Shown piece after piece: positions 23,003 to 30,014 of a stretch of DNA of 32,132 bases (positions within the stretch are counted from its first letter, which is position 1; every line of letters begins with the position of its first letter). Under the pieces are notes generated by a model. That model searched no databases, was not told where the DNA came from, and worked only from the letters and a program-made list of their open reading frames with translations. The position numbers were made by a program, and so were the translations under genes. Origin of the DNA: JAVBNA01 sp031551875 (GTDB lineage Bacteria > Bacillota > Clostridia > Oscillospirales > Acutalibacteraceae); NCBI GenBank assembly GCA_031551875.1, contig JAVBNA010000031.1, forward strand, positions 1 through 32,132, read 5' to 3'.

Positions 23003-23019
23003 TTCGACAAAATTCGACT
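23003..23019 (-). promoter_or_regulatory. Tandem 0A boxes upstream of spo0A
   Basis: The minus strand reads AGTCGAATTTTGTCGAA: a perfect 0A box TGTCGAA (23003-23009) and a one-mismatch box AGTCGAA (23013-23019) in the same direction and exactly 10 bases apart. They lie about 40 bases upstream of the spo0A -35 and overlap the spoIVB stop codon. This suits autoactivation by Spo0A. Confidence 0.72.
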
Positions 23020-24259
23020 AAGCGGCTTGTTTGCTGACGTTTTTTTCTATTTTTTTGCTTTGATTTATCATGTTTTCAGCAAATATGCCGTAGCCGCTGG
23101 TGGGGTCGTTGACAAAAACGTGAGTGACCGCTCCCACTAATTTACCATTTTGAATGATGGGGCTGCCCGACATACCCTGTACAATTCCCCCCGTGAGCTT
23201 GAGCAGCTCGGGGTCGGTGATTCGGATGACCATATTTTTGGTGGGATTGTCCTTGTCATAGTTGACTTTTTCAATGGTGATGTCATACAGACGCGCCTCG
23301 TTGCCCGATATTGTAGACAGGATTTGCGCCTTGCCTTTTATAATGTTCTGCTTATAGGCAACCGACATGCGCTTGCCCGTGCTCAGGGTCTGGCTCAGGC
23401 GGCCGTAAACGCCTGCGGCTGTGTTGCGGTTTAGTGTTCCCATGCACTGCGCGTCGGTGAAGAAGCCGAGCAGCTCGCCCGCTTCACCCGGCAGGCCTTT
23501 GGTGATGCCGCAGATTTTGACCGGGACGATCTCGCCGTCCGACATGGGCATCAGCTTGCCGGTGTCCACATCACAAACGCCGTGCCCCAGTCCGCCGTAT
23601 ACGCCGGTTTGGGGGTCAACAAAAGTCATGGTGCCGATGCCGGCGGTGCTGTCCCGCACCCAAAGTCCGGCCTTGTACCGCCCGTCCAGCGCCGACTGCG
23701 CAGGACGAAGTACAAAGTCCATGTCCACCCCATTGCGGATACAATGGACGTTGACCGCGCCACCGTCGCAGTTTTCAATGATTTTGGCGGTTTCTTCGTT
23801 GGAGTTGACCGGTTGGCCGTCGATGGACATTACGATGTCGCCCACCATCAGGCCGGCGTCCTCTCCTGGGTTGACCGACGCGCTTCCGGTTTCCACTTCG
23901 CCCGTGCCCACGACCAGCACACCCTCGGTAAACAGTTTGATGCCGAAGGGCTGGCCTGAAACGATGACCTCTTTTTCCTCTTCCACTTTGAGCTCCACAT
24001 CTTTCACCGGGATCGAGCCAAGCATCATCAGGCTGCCCGTAGAGGAGCCGGAGGAGGGCGCAAGGCTTTTCTCCGCCTCAGCGGTCACTGGGCTGTTGCA
24101 TTGTACGTGGATGGGGTAATCGCCAACCTTATATATGGAAGCGTTGTCCTCCAAGATAAAGGAGTCCGGAAAAAAATAACTGTAACTGATCAGAGTTATG
24201 AAGAGCGGAACTGATAACACTAAGATCGAAACAGAACACGTTTTAAAAAATCTTCGCAA
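23018..24259 (-). CDS. spoIVB: SpoIVB peptidase, S55 family
   Basis: The 413-residue serine peptidase is made in the forespore and secreted across the inner forespore membrane, where it cuts SpoIVFA and so frees SpoIVFB to process pro-sigma-K. It has an N-terminal membrane anchor (residues 8-30), a PDZ domain (about 105-190, SVNPGEDAGLMVGDIVMSIDGQPV) and the S55 domain. The catalytic triad is complete: H226 in GLGHGVCD, D349, and S364 in QGMSGSP. The Asp-to-Ser spacing equals that in Bacillus. The start is TTG at 24259 behind GAGGTG. spo0A follows in the same direction after 129 bases. I found no sigma-G promoter that satisfied me. Confidence 0.95.
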   Translation of the reverse strand: MRRFFKTCSVSILVLSVPLFITLISYSYFFPDSFILEDNASIYKVGDYPIHVQCNSPVTAEAEKSLAPSSGSSTGSLMMLGSIPVKDVELKVEEEKEVIVSGQPFGIKLFTEGVLVVGTGEVETGSASVNPGEDAGLMVGDIVMSIDGQPVNSNEETAKIIENCDGGAVNVHCIRNGVDMDFVLRPAQSALDGRYKAGLWVRDSTAGIGTMTFVDPQTGVYGGLGHGVCDVDTGKLMPMSDGEIVPVKICGITKGLPGEAGELLGFFTDAQCMGTLNRNTAAGVYGRLSQTLSTGKRMSVAYKQNIIKGKAQILSTISGNEARLYDITIEKVNYDKDNPTKNMVIRITDPELLKLTGGIVQGMSGSPIIQNGKLVGAVTHVFVNDPTSGYGIFAENMINQSKKIEKNVSKQAA

Positions 24260-24438
24260 TTTTTCACCTCATTTCAAACTGCCTTGTTACTCTTCCACCG
24301 TCCCGATTCGATTATTTTGACAAATTGCATGTATTTATGTTAATGTTGGAATTAGACGCCTGTTTTTGCGGTTTTACGGCGATAGCGATCCAGATATTGC
24401 CGGTATGGTTCAGCGAAAAGCCTCAAAAAAAATTCATA

Positions 24439-24467
24439 TTGAAAATTGAATCGGACTTTGATACAAT
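24439..24467 (+). promoter_or_regulatory. Sigma-A promoter of the DUF4190 gene
   Basis: TTGAAA (24439-24444) and TACAAT (24462-24467) are 17 bases apart. The start codon is 33 bases downstream of the -10. Confidence 0.75.
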
Positions 24468-24499
24468 GTAAGTATAAAATGTGTAGGAGGGTAATCATT

Positions 24500-24919
24500 A
24501 TGTACGATCCCAATGCAAATATACCCGGCGGCCAGCAAGGTCCCAATCAGCCCAATCTGAACTATCCGAATCCGCAGCCTCCGGTCCCGGGCGCAAATTA
24601 CAGCCCCTATCCCGTACCGCCCATGCAGTATGCGGAAACACCCAAGCCAGCTCACGGTGCGGCCATCGCCGGTCTTGTGATGAACATTCTGTCCATTGTT
24701 TGCTGCATCATTCCGGTGTTTTTCATCCCCGGTATGATTTGCAGCATTATTGCCTTTGCCAAGGGCAATCGCAGCGGTGTGGCGATCACCGGCCTCATAC
24801 TCGGCATCATCGGCACGGTGCTCAGCGTGACCTGCATCATTTTGTATATGACCCCCGAGTTCCGGGAAGGCTTCATGAGGGGCTATAGTTACGGTTATAA
24901 TTACGGCCGGAACTTTTAG
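24500..24919 (+). CDS. DUF4190-type membrane protein with proline-rich N-terminus
   Basis: The 139-residue protein has a disordered N-terminal third rich in P, N, Q and Y (about residues 1-52). A double hydrophobic unit follows: GAAIAGLVMNILSIVCCIIPVFFIPGMICSIIAFAKG, then GVAITGLILGIIGTVLSVTCIILYM. The repeat of an A/G-I-x-G-L-x-L-x-I pattern is the DUF4190 signature. The C-terminus is rich in Gly/Tyr (YSYGYNYGRNF). Function is unknown. The ATG at 24500 has GGAGGG upstream, and a strong terminator follows, so the gene is transcribed alone. Confidence 0.82.
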   Translation: MYDPNANIPGGQQGPNQPNLNYPNPQPPVPGANYSPYPVPPMQYAETPKPAHGAAIAGLVMNILSIVCCIIPVFFIPGMICSIIAFAKGNRSGVAITGLILGIIGTVLSVTCIILYMTPEFREGFMRGYSYGYNYGRNF

Positions 24920-24944
24920 TTATTCATGGATTTTTGAAAAAGAG

Positions 24945-24979
24945 ATGCACTTTCGCCTGTGCGGAAGTGCATTTTTTTA
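24945..24979 (+). terminator. Terminator after the DUF4190 gene
   Basis: ATGCACTTTCGC pairs with GCGGAAGTGCAT (one mismatch) around CTGT, followed by seven T. Confidence 0.92.
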
Positions 24980-25002
24980 TCTGAAAAGAAAAGGGGAAAA
25001 AC

Positions 25003-25368
25003 ATGAACTACACCATCGACAAAAGAGAAAATTCCCTGGTGGCCGTGGTGGAAAGCGACAGGCCGGTGATCATGACGGCACAGGATGCCCTGGATTTGAC
25101 GGGCACCATCGGATATGAGCACCGGTGCAACAAAATTGTGCTGCCCAAAGCCGCGCTGAGCGAGGATTTCTTTGTCCTGCGCACCTGCCTGGCGGGGGAC
25201 GTTTTACAGAAGTTTGTCAACTATCATGTACATGTGGCCATCGTGGGTGATTTTTCCATATATGAAAGCAAAAGCCTGCGTGACTTTATCTATGAGTGCA
25301 ACAAGGGCAGGCATGTTTTCTTTCTCTCCGACATTCAGACGGCGCTCGACGCCCTGCATGCCTTATAA
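25003..25368 (+). CDS. DUF4180 domain protein
   Basis: The 121-residue soluble protein matches the DUF4180 layout: a beta-rich start (VAVVESDRPVIMTAQDALDLTGTIGYEHRCNKIVLPKAALSEDFFVLRTCLAGDVLQKFVNYHVHVAIVGDFS) and SLRDFIYECNKGRHVFFLSD near the end. The STAS-like order of strands and helices is typical, but the function is unknown. AAAAGGGG lies before the ATG. rnhA starts 31 bases after the stop and is probably in the same transcript. Confidence 0.8.
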   Translation: MNYTIDKRENSLVAVVESDRPVIMTAQDALDLTGTIGYEHRCNKIVLPKAALSEDFFVLRTCLAGDVLQKFVNYHVHVAIVGDFSIYESKSLRDFIYECNKGRHVFFLSDIQTALDALHAL

Positions 25369-25399
25369 TATTCGGGAAAAAGTATGGGAGGTAAGCACA

Positions 25400-25837
25400 A
25401 TGAAACACGTGGAAATTTTTACCGACGGGGCCTGTTCGGGCAACCCAGGTCCGGGCGGATACGGCGCCATTTTGCGCTATGGCGCGCACACGAAGGAGAT
25501 TTCGGGCGGCGCCGCGGAAACCACCAACCACCGCATGGAACTGCTGGGCGTAATTGAGGCGCTCAAGTTGCTCAAGGAGCCGTGTCAGGTGGTTGTCACC
25601 ACCGATTCTCAGTATGTCTTTAACGGCATTGAGAAGGGCTGGGCCAGAAACTGGAAGAAAAAAGGCTGGCGGCGGGCGGGCAATGAGCCGGTGGCAAACC
25701 CCGAACTGTGGGAGGAGCTGCTGAACCTGTGCGACCAGCATAAGGTGGCGTTTCAGTGGGTGCGCGGCCACGACGGGCATCCCGAAAACGAGCGGTGTGA
25801 CGAGCTGGCGGTGGCAGCCATTGCCAGGTATCGGTAA
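25400..25837 (+). CDS. rnhA: Ribonuclease HI
   Basis: The 145-residue enzyme cuts the RNA strand of RNA-DNA hybrids. Its numbering is almost that of the E. coli enzyme: D9 in TDGACSGNPGPGG, E47 in MELLG, D69 in TDSQYV and D134 in ENERCDELA form the metal-binding active site, with the catalytic His in GHDGHPEN (127). The tryptophan-rich handle (WARNWKKKGWRRAGNEPVANPELW) is present, as in E. coli. The ATG at 25400 is behind GGGAGG; the reading frame is open well upstream, inside DUF4180, but that is not coding. Bacillus-type RnhA lacks the handle, so the gene is of the E. coli-like kind common in Clostridia. Confidence 0.95.
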   Translation: MKHVEIFTDGACSGNPGPGGYGAILRYGAHTKEISGGAAETTNHRMELLGVIEALKLLKEPCQVVVTTDSQYVFNGIEKGWARNWKKKGWRRAGNEPVANPELWEELLNLCDQHKVAFQWVRGHDGHPENERCDELAVAAIARYR

Positions 25838-25912
25838 GCTTTGTAAAACTTCATAAAAACATAGGATTTTAGCCCTTTCTTTATGGCCTTTCCCTGAATT
25901 TTTTGCTTGCAC

Positions 25913-25941
25913 TTGAAAAGTATACTGAAATGGTATATATT
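25913..25941 (+). promoter_or_regulatory. Sigma-A promoter of nifS-nifU
   Basis: TTGAAA (25913-25918) and TATATT (25936-25941) are 17 bases apart. The spacer contains an imperfect inverted repeat, GTATAC-N7-GTATAT (25920-25938), that could bind a regulator. Confidence 0.7.
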
Positions 25942-25966
25942 AAAGGCAGAAAAGAGGGTGTAAGCG

Positions 25967-27163
25967 ATGAAGCAAACAATTTATATGGACAACGCCGCCA
26001 CGACGCCGGTCTCGTCGGAGGTTCTGGAGGCGATGATGCCCTTTCTGACCACCGAGTACGGCAACCCGTCGAGCTTCTATACCATCGGGCAGGCCGCCCG
26101 CGCTGCGGTGGAAACTGCCCGGGCTTCGATTGCGGCATGTCTGGGCGCGCGCCCGTCCGAGATTTTTTTCACCTCGGGGGGCAGCGAAGCGGACAACTGG
26201 GCCATCAAAGGTGTGGCCGCCGCGCAGAAGAAGCGGGGCAAGACCCATATCATCACCACAAAGTTTGAACATCACGCCGTGCTTCACGCTGTAGAGGCGC
26301 TTGAGAAGGACGGATTTGAGGCGACCTATTTAGAGGTGCACGAGGACGGAATCGTCCGCCCGGAGGAGCTTGAAGCGGCCATTCGTGAGGGCACCGCGCT
26401 GGTCACTGTCATGTACGCGAACAACGAGATCGGCACCATCCAGCCCATCGCGGAGCTGGGCGCGATCTGCAAGGCGCACGGCGTGCCCTTTCACACCGAT
26501 GCCGTACAGGCAATCGGGCAGGTGCCCATCGACGTAAGTGCACAGCACATCGACCTTTTGTCTCTGTCGGGGCATAAGCTGCACGCCCAGAAGGGCATCG
26601 GCGCGCTGTATTGCCGCGGCGGCGTGCGAACCGAAAACCTGATCGACGGCGGCGCACAGGAGCGCGGACGCCGGGCGGGTACCGAAAACGTCCCCGCGAT
26701 CGTCGGACTGGCCAAAGCGGTTCAGCTGGCCTGCACCGACATGGAGAGCCGCACGGCGGCAATCCGCGCGAAGCGTGACAAGCTGATCAGCGGGCTGCTG
26801 GCCGAGATCCCGTTTGCCCGTCTTAACGGCCACCCGGAAAAGCGTCTAGCCGGCAATCTGAACCTGTGCTTTGAGGGCATCGAGGGGGAGGGCATCCTCA
26901 TGATGCTGGACGCCCAGGGCGTATGCGGTTCCTCAGGCTCGGCCTGCACGTCGGGCTCGCTTGACCCCAGCCACGTGCTGCTGGCCATCGGGTTGCCCCA
27001 CGGCATTGCCCACGGCTCGCTCCGGCTGTCGCTGTCCGAGCGAAACACTGATGAAGAGGTGGAGGAGGTGCTGCGCATTCTGCCGCCCATCATCAAACGT
27101 CTGCGCAGCATGTCGCCGGTGTGGGACGAAATGGTCTCCGAACACGGCGACCCCTATCAGTGA
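25967..27163 (+). CDS. nifS: Cysteine desulfurase, NifS/IscS type
   Basis: The 398-residue pyridoxal-phosphate enzyme takes sulfur from cysteine for Fe-S cluster assembly. Signature parts are YMDNAATTPVS at the start, EHHAVLHA, TDAVQAIGQ, the lysine that holds the cofactor in SLSGHKLHAQKGIG, RAGTENV, and the active-site cysteine in SSGSACTSGSLDPSHVL. GAGGG lies before the ATG. The nifU scaffold gene follows after 17 bases. An iscR-type repressor, often the first gene of this operon in Clostridia, is absent here. The C-terminal ~15 residues (VWDEMVSEHGDPYQ) extend past the usual end of the family. Confidence 0.95.
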   Translation: MKQTIYMDNAATTPVSSEVLEAMMPFLTTEYGNPSSFYTIGQAARAAVETARASIAACLGARPSEIFFTSGGSEADNWAIKGVAAAQKKRGKTHIITTKFEHHAVLHAVEALEKDGFEATYLEVHEDGIVRPEELEAAIREGTALVTVMYANNEIGTIQPIAELGAICKAHGVPFHTDAVQAIGQVPIDVSAQHIDLLSLSGHKLHAQKGIGALYCRGGVRTENLIDGGAQERGRRAGTENVPAIVGLAKAVQLACTDMESRTAAIRAKRDKLISGLLAEIPFARLNGHPEKRLAGNLNLCFEGIEGEGILMMLDAQGVCGSSGSACTSGSLDPSHVLLAIGLPHGIAHGSLRLSLSERNTDEEVEEVLRILPPIIKRLRSMSPVWDEMVSEHGDPYQ

Positions 27164-27180
27164 GAAAGGATGGATGAGAT

Positions 27181-27609
27181 ATGGTGTACAGCGATAAAGT
27201 GATGGACCACTTTTCAAACCCCAGAAATGTAGGCCTTTTAGAGAATGCCGACGGCATTGGGGAAGTGGGCAACGCCAAGTGCGGCGATATCATGAAAATG
27301 TATATAAAGGTGGAGGACGAGGTCATCACCGATGTCAAGTTCAAAACCTTCGGCTGCGGCGCGGCGATTGCGACGAGCTCCATGGCAACCGAAATGATTA
27401 AGGGCAAGCCCATCTCGGAGGCGCTCAAGCTGACCAACAAGGCGGTTGTGGAAGCGCTTGAGGGGCTGCCGCCGGTCAAAATCCATTGCTCGGTGTTGGC
27501 CGAGCAAGCGATCAAAACCGCGATTGCCGACTACTACAAGCGTCGCGGGATTGACCCGACGCCCTTTGTCGGCCATTTGGAAGAGGATTGTCACGCCTGT
27601 GAAATATAG
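27181..27609 (+). CDS. nifU: Fe-S cluster assembly scaffold protein, NifU/IscU type
   Basis: The 142-residue protein holds the forming [2Fe-2S] cluster. The three conserved cysteines are in GNAKCGD, FGCGAAIATSS and KIHCSVLAEQA, and the start YSDKVMDHFSNPRNVG is typical of the clostridial form. The C-terminus has an extra CHAC (CxxC) near the end (EEDCHACEI). It is translated from ATG at 27181, coupled with nifS. A terminator follows. Confidence 0.95.
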   Translation: MVYSDKVMDHFSNPRNVGLLENADGIGEVGNAKCGDIMKMYIKVEDEVITDVKFKTFGCGAAIATSSMATEMIKGKPISEALKLTNKAVVEALEGLPPVKIHCSVLAEQAIKTAIADYYKRRGIDPTPFVGHLEEDCHACEI

Positions 27610-27632
27610 GCGTGCAGCAGAATTTTAAGGCA

Positions 27633-27685
27633 AAAAGCGCGTGAGGCCACCCGCGGCTGGCAGGTGGTTTTACGCGCTTCATTTT
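27633..27685 (+). terminator. Terminator after nifU
   Basis: AAGCGCGT at 27635-27642 pairs with ACGCGCTT at 27672-27679, with an inner CCACC/GGTGG stem and a GC-rich loop, followed by CATTTTGGG. Confidence 0.7.
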
Positions 27686-27695
27686 GGGCTTTAGG

Positions 27696-27724
27696 TTGAC
27701 ATTAATTGGTAGGAGAGGTACAAT
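27696..27724 (+). promoter_or_regulatory. Sigma-A promoter of the RNase J gene
   Basis: TTGACA (27696-27701) and TACAAT (27719-27724) are 17 bases apart. This gives a leader of about 165 bases before the GTG at 27896; I saw no clear hairpin or riboswitch in it. Confidence 0.82.
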
Positions 27725-27895
27725 AAGTTATTATAGGGCGAACAGGCTCTCTCTGAACATGCATAAAATTCCCTGTTTGGAATACAATACAGACAGCCTG
27801 TGAAAGCGATCATTTTCCGCTTCAATATGAGACGGAACAAAAGATACATACCCCAAAAAACAAAAAAGACATGAAGAAAGTATGGAGGTTATTCA

Positions 27896-29983
27896 GTGAT
27901 CAAAAAAACCAATACCGGGAGCAAGGCGATCGGAGATACAGCTCCGAAGCGCGAATCTCTCACACAGGGCTTTGGGACAAAGCCGGTAGACGCTTTGCTC
28001 TCAAGCTCCGGCACGACACAAAACCGGGGCAAAAAGCCGCCCGCCGCGCCCAAGCAGCAGGCGGCACAACCGGTCAAGGTGGCACAGCCCCAGAAACAGG
28101 CCCCCAAAAAGGACAACAACGGGCAGACGCCGGAAAGAGAAAACAGCCAAGCAAACAGTACGCAAAAACAGAACCAACCTCAGAGAAACGGGCGGCAGGG
28201 CAGAAAACCGGCGAAAGTGACGCCGATCGCCGCAGTGGCCGAGGACAAACAAGTCGCACGCGCCCGCACAGCGGGTAAAAGAGGGCAGTCCCGTCCCGCG
28301 GGCGCCCCGAAAAAAGAAGTGAGCGGTGAGGTTGTCCGGATCGGATTTCTGGGCGGGCTCAACGAGATTGGAAAGAACATCACGGTCTATGAATATAAAG
28401 ATGACATTATTCTGGTTGACTGCGGCATGGCCTTCCCGGACGACGATATGCCGGGCATCGACCTTGTCATCCCCGATTTCTCCTATCTGGAGAAAAACGC
28501 CGACCGTGTACGCGGCATTGTGGTGACACACGGGCACGAGGATCACATCGGTTCGATTCCCTATCTTCTCAAGCTGATCAATGTGCCCATCTACGGCACG
28601 GCGCTTACCATCGGCCTGCTGGGCGGCAAGCTCAAGGAGCACGGCCTTCTGGGCAAGGCGCGGCTGTTTCCGACAAAAGCGGGGCAGACGGTTCGTCTGG
28701 GTGCGTTCCAGGTGGAATTTATCCACGTCAACCATTCGATTCCCGACGCGGTGTCCTTTGCGATCAAATGCCCGGCCGGGCTGATCGTGCACACCGGGGA
28801 CTTTAAAATTGACACGACGCCCATCCAGGGCGGTATGATTGACCTGGCTCGTTTTGCCGAGCTGGGCAAGCAGGGCGTGCTGGCGCTTCTGGCTGACTCC
28901 ACCAATGCAGAGCGGCCGGGCTATACCGTGTCTGAGCATAAGGTGGGCGAGTCCTTCAAGAACCTCTTCCACCGCGCGGGCAAAAAACGCATCATCATCG
29001 CCACCTTCGCCTCCAACGTCCACCGCATTCAGCAGATTATCGACTGCGCGGAGGAAAACGGACGCAAGGTCGCGCTGTCGGGACGCAGCATGCTCAACGC
29101 GTCCAGTGTCGCGGGTGAGCTGGGCTATCTCAATGTGCCCGACGGAATCCTGATTGACATTGATGAAATCAATAAATACCCGATGGAGAAGATCGTCCTG
29201 ATCACCACCGGCAGCCAGGGCGAGCCCATGTCGGCGCTCACCCGCATGGCCTATTCCGACCACCGCAAGGTGGAGGTCGGGCCGGAGGATTATATTATCA
29301 TTTCCGCCAACCCCATCCCCGGCAATGAAAAGACCGTGGGCGGGGTGGTCAACGAGCTGCTGAAGCGGGGCTGCACCGTGGTGTACGAATCCATGTACGA
29401 GGTGCACGTTTCGGGACACGCCTGTCAGGAGGAGCTCAAGCTCATCCAGGGCATTGTCAAGCCTAAATATTTTATCCCGGTGCACGGTGAGCAGAAGCAC
29501 CTGCGCAAGCACGCCGATCTGGCGCTGTCAATGGGTATGAGCCGTGACCGCGTGCACATTGTGGACATCGGCGACATGTACGAGCTGTCTCAGAACAGCA
29601 TTCGGCGCGTAGAGAAAATCCCTGCCGGGCGCGTACTGGTGGACGGCCTGGGCGTCGGCGACGTGGGCAGTGTGGTGCTGCGCGACCGTAAGCATCTCGC
29701 GCAGGACGGTCTGATTGTGCTGGTCGTCACGCTGCAAAGCGAGGACGGGCAGCTGGTGTCCGGCCCCGACATTGTCTCCAGAGGCTTTGTCTATGTGCGT
29801 GAGTCAGAGGAGCTGATGGACAACATCCGCAAGCGCACACTGAGGATCATCGACAACTATTCGGGCGGACGTGTCAAAGAGTGGAGCGTCATCAAGAACA
29901 GTGTCAAAGAGGACATTTCCCGCCTGATCTGGGAAAAAACCAAGCGCAACCCCATGATCCTTCCGGTGATCATGGAAGTATAG
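27896..29983 (+). CDS. rnj: Ribonuclease J with long basic N-terminal extension
   Basis: The 695-residue enzyme is an RNase J (5'-3' exonuclease and endonuclease of the metallo-beta-lactamase/beta-CASP family) that matures and degrades RNA. The first about 145 residues are low-complexity and basic (Q, K, N, P, R) and are absent from Bacillus RNase J1 (555 residues); the catalytic part starts at VVRIGFLGGLNEIGKN (about residue 146). The zinc motif THGHEDHIG is at 211-219, with VHTGDFKID and TTGSQGEPM as further family motifs and HVSGHACQEELK and PVHGEQKHL in the beta-CASP region. The start is GTG, seven bases after GGAGG. gdpP follows after 31 bases in the same transcript. Confidence 0.95.
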   Translation: MIKKTNTGSKAIGDTAPKRESLTQGFGTKPVDALLSSSGTTQNRGKKPPAAPKQQAAQPVKVAQPQKQAPKKDNNGQTPERENSQANSTQKQNQPQRNGRQGRKPAKVTPIAAVAEDKQVARARTAGKRGQSRPAGAPKKEVSGEVVRIGFLGGLNEIGKNITVYEYKDDIILVDCGMAFPDDDMPGIDLVIPDFSYLEKNADRVRGIVVTHGHEDHIGSIPYLLKLINVPIYGTALTIGLLGGKLKEHGLLGKARLFPTKAGQTVRLGAFQVEFIHVNHSIPDAVSFAIKCPAGLIVHTGDFKIDTTPIQGGMIDLARFAELGKQGVLALLADSTNAERPGYTVSEHKVGESFKNLFHRAGKKRIIIATFASNVHRIQQIIDCAEENGRKVALSGRSMLNASSVAGELGYLNVPDGILIDIDEINKYPMEKIVLITTGSQGEPMSALTRMAYSDHRKVEVGPEDYIIISANPIPGNEKTVGGVVNELLKRGCTVVYESMYEVHVSGHACQEELKLIQGIVKPKYFIPVHGEQKHLRKHADLALSMGMSRDRVHIVDIGDMYELSQNSIRRVEKIPAGRVLVDGLGVGDVGSVVLRDRKHLAQDGLIVLVVTLQSEDGQLVSGPDIVSRGFVYVRESEELMDNIRKRTLRIIDNYSGGRVKEWSVIKNSVKEDISRLIWEKTKRNPMILPVIMEV

Positions 29984-30014
29984 CTGCCCCGCCCGCGCAT
30001 AAAGGAGGGAGCAC

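Noticed and set aside
27871..28278. Frame-shifted 135-codon frame overlapping the start of the RNase J gene
   Set aside because: It lies over the low-complexity extension, where several frames stay open. The GGAGG is spaced for the GTG at 27896, not for this ATG.
28001..29512. 503-codon minus-strand frame opposite the RNase J gene
   Set aside because: Antisense shadow of a well-identified enzyme; composition is that of a reversed GC-rich gene.
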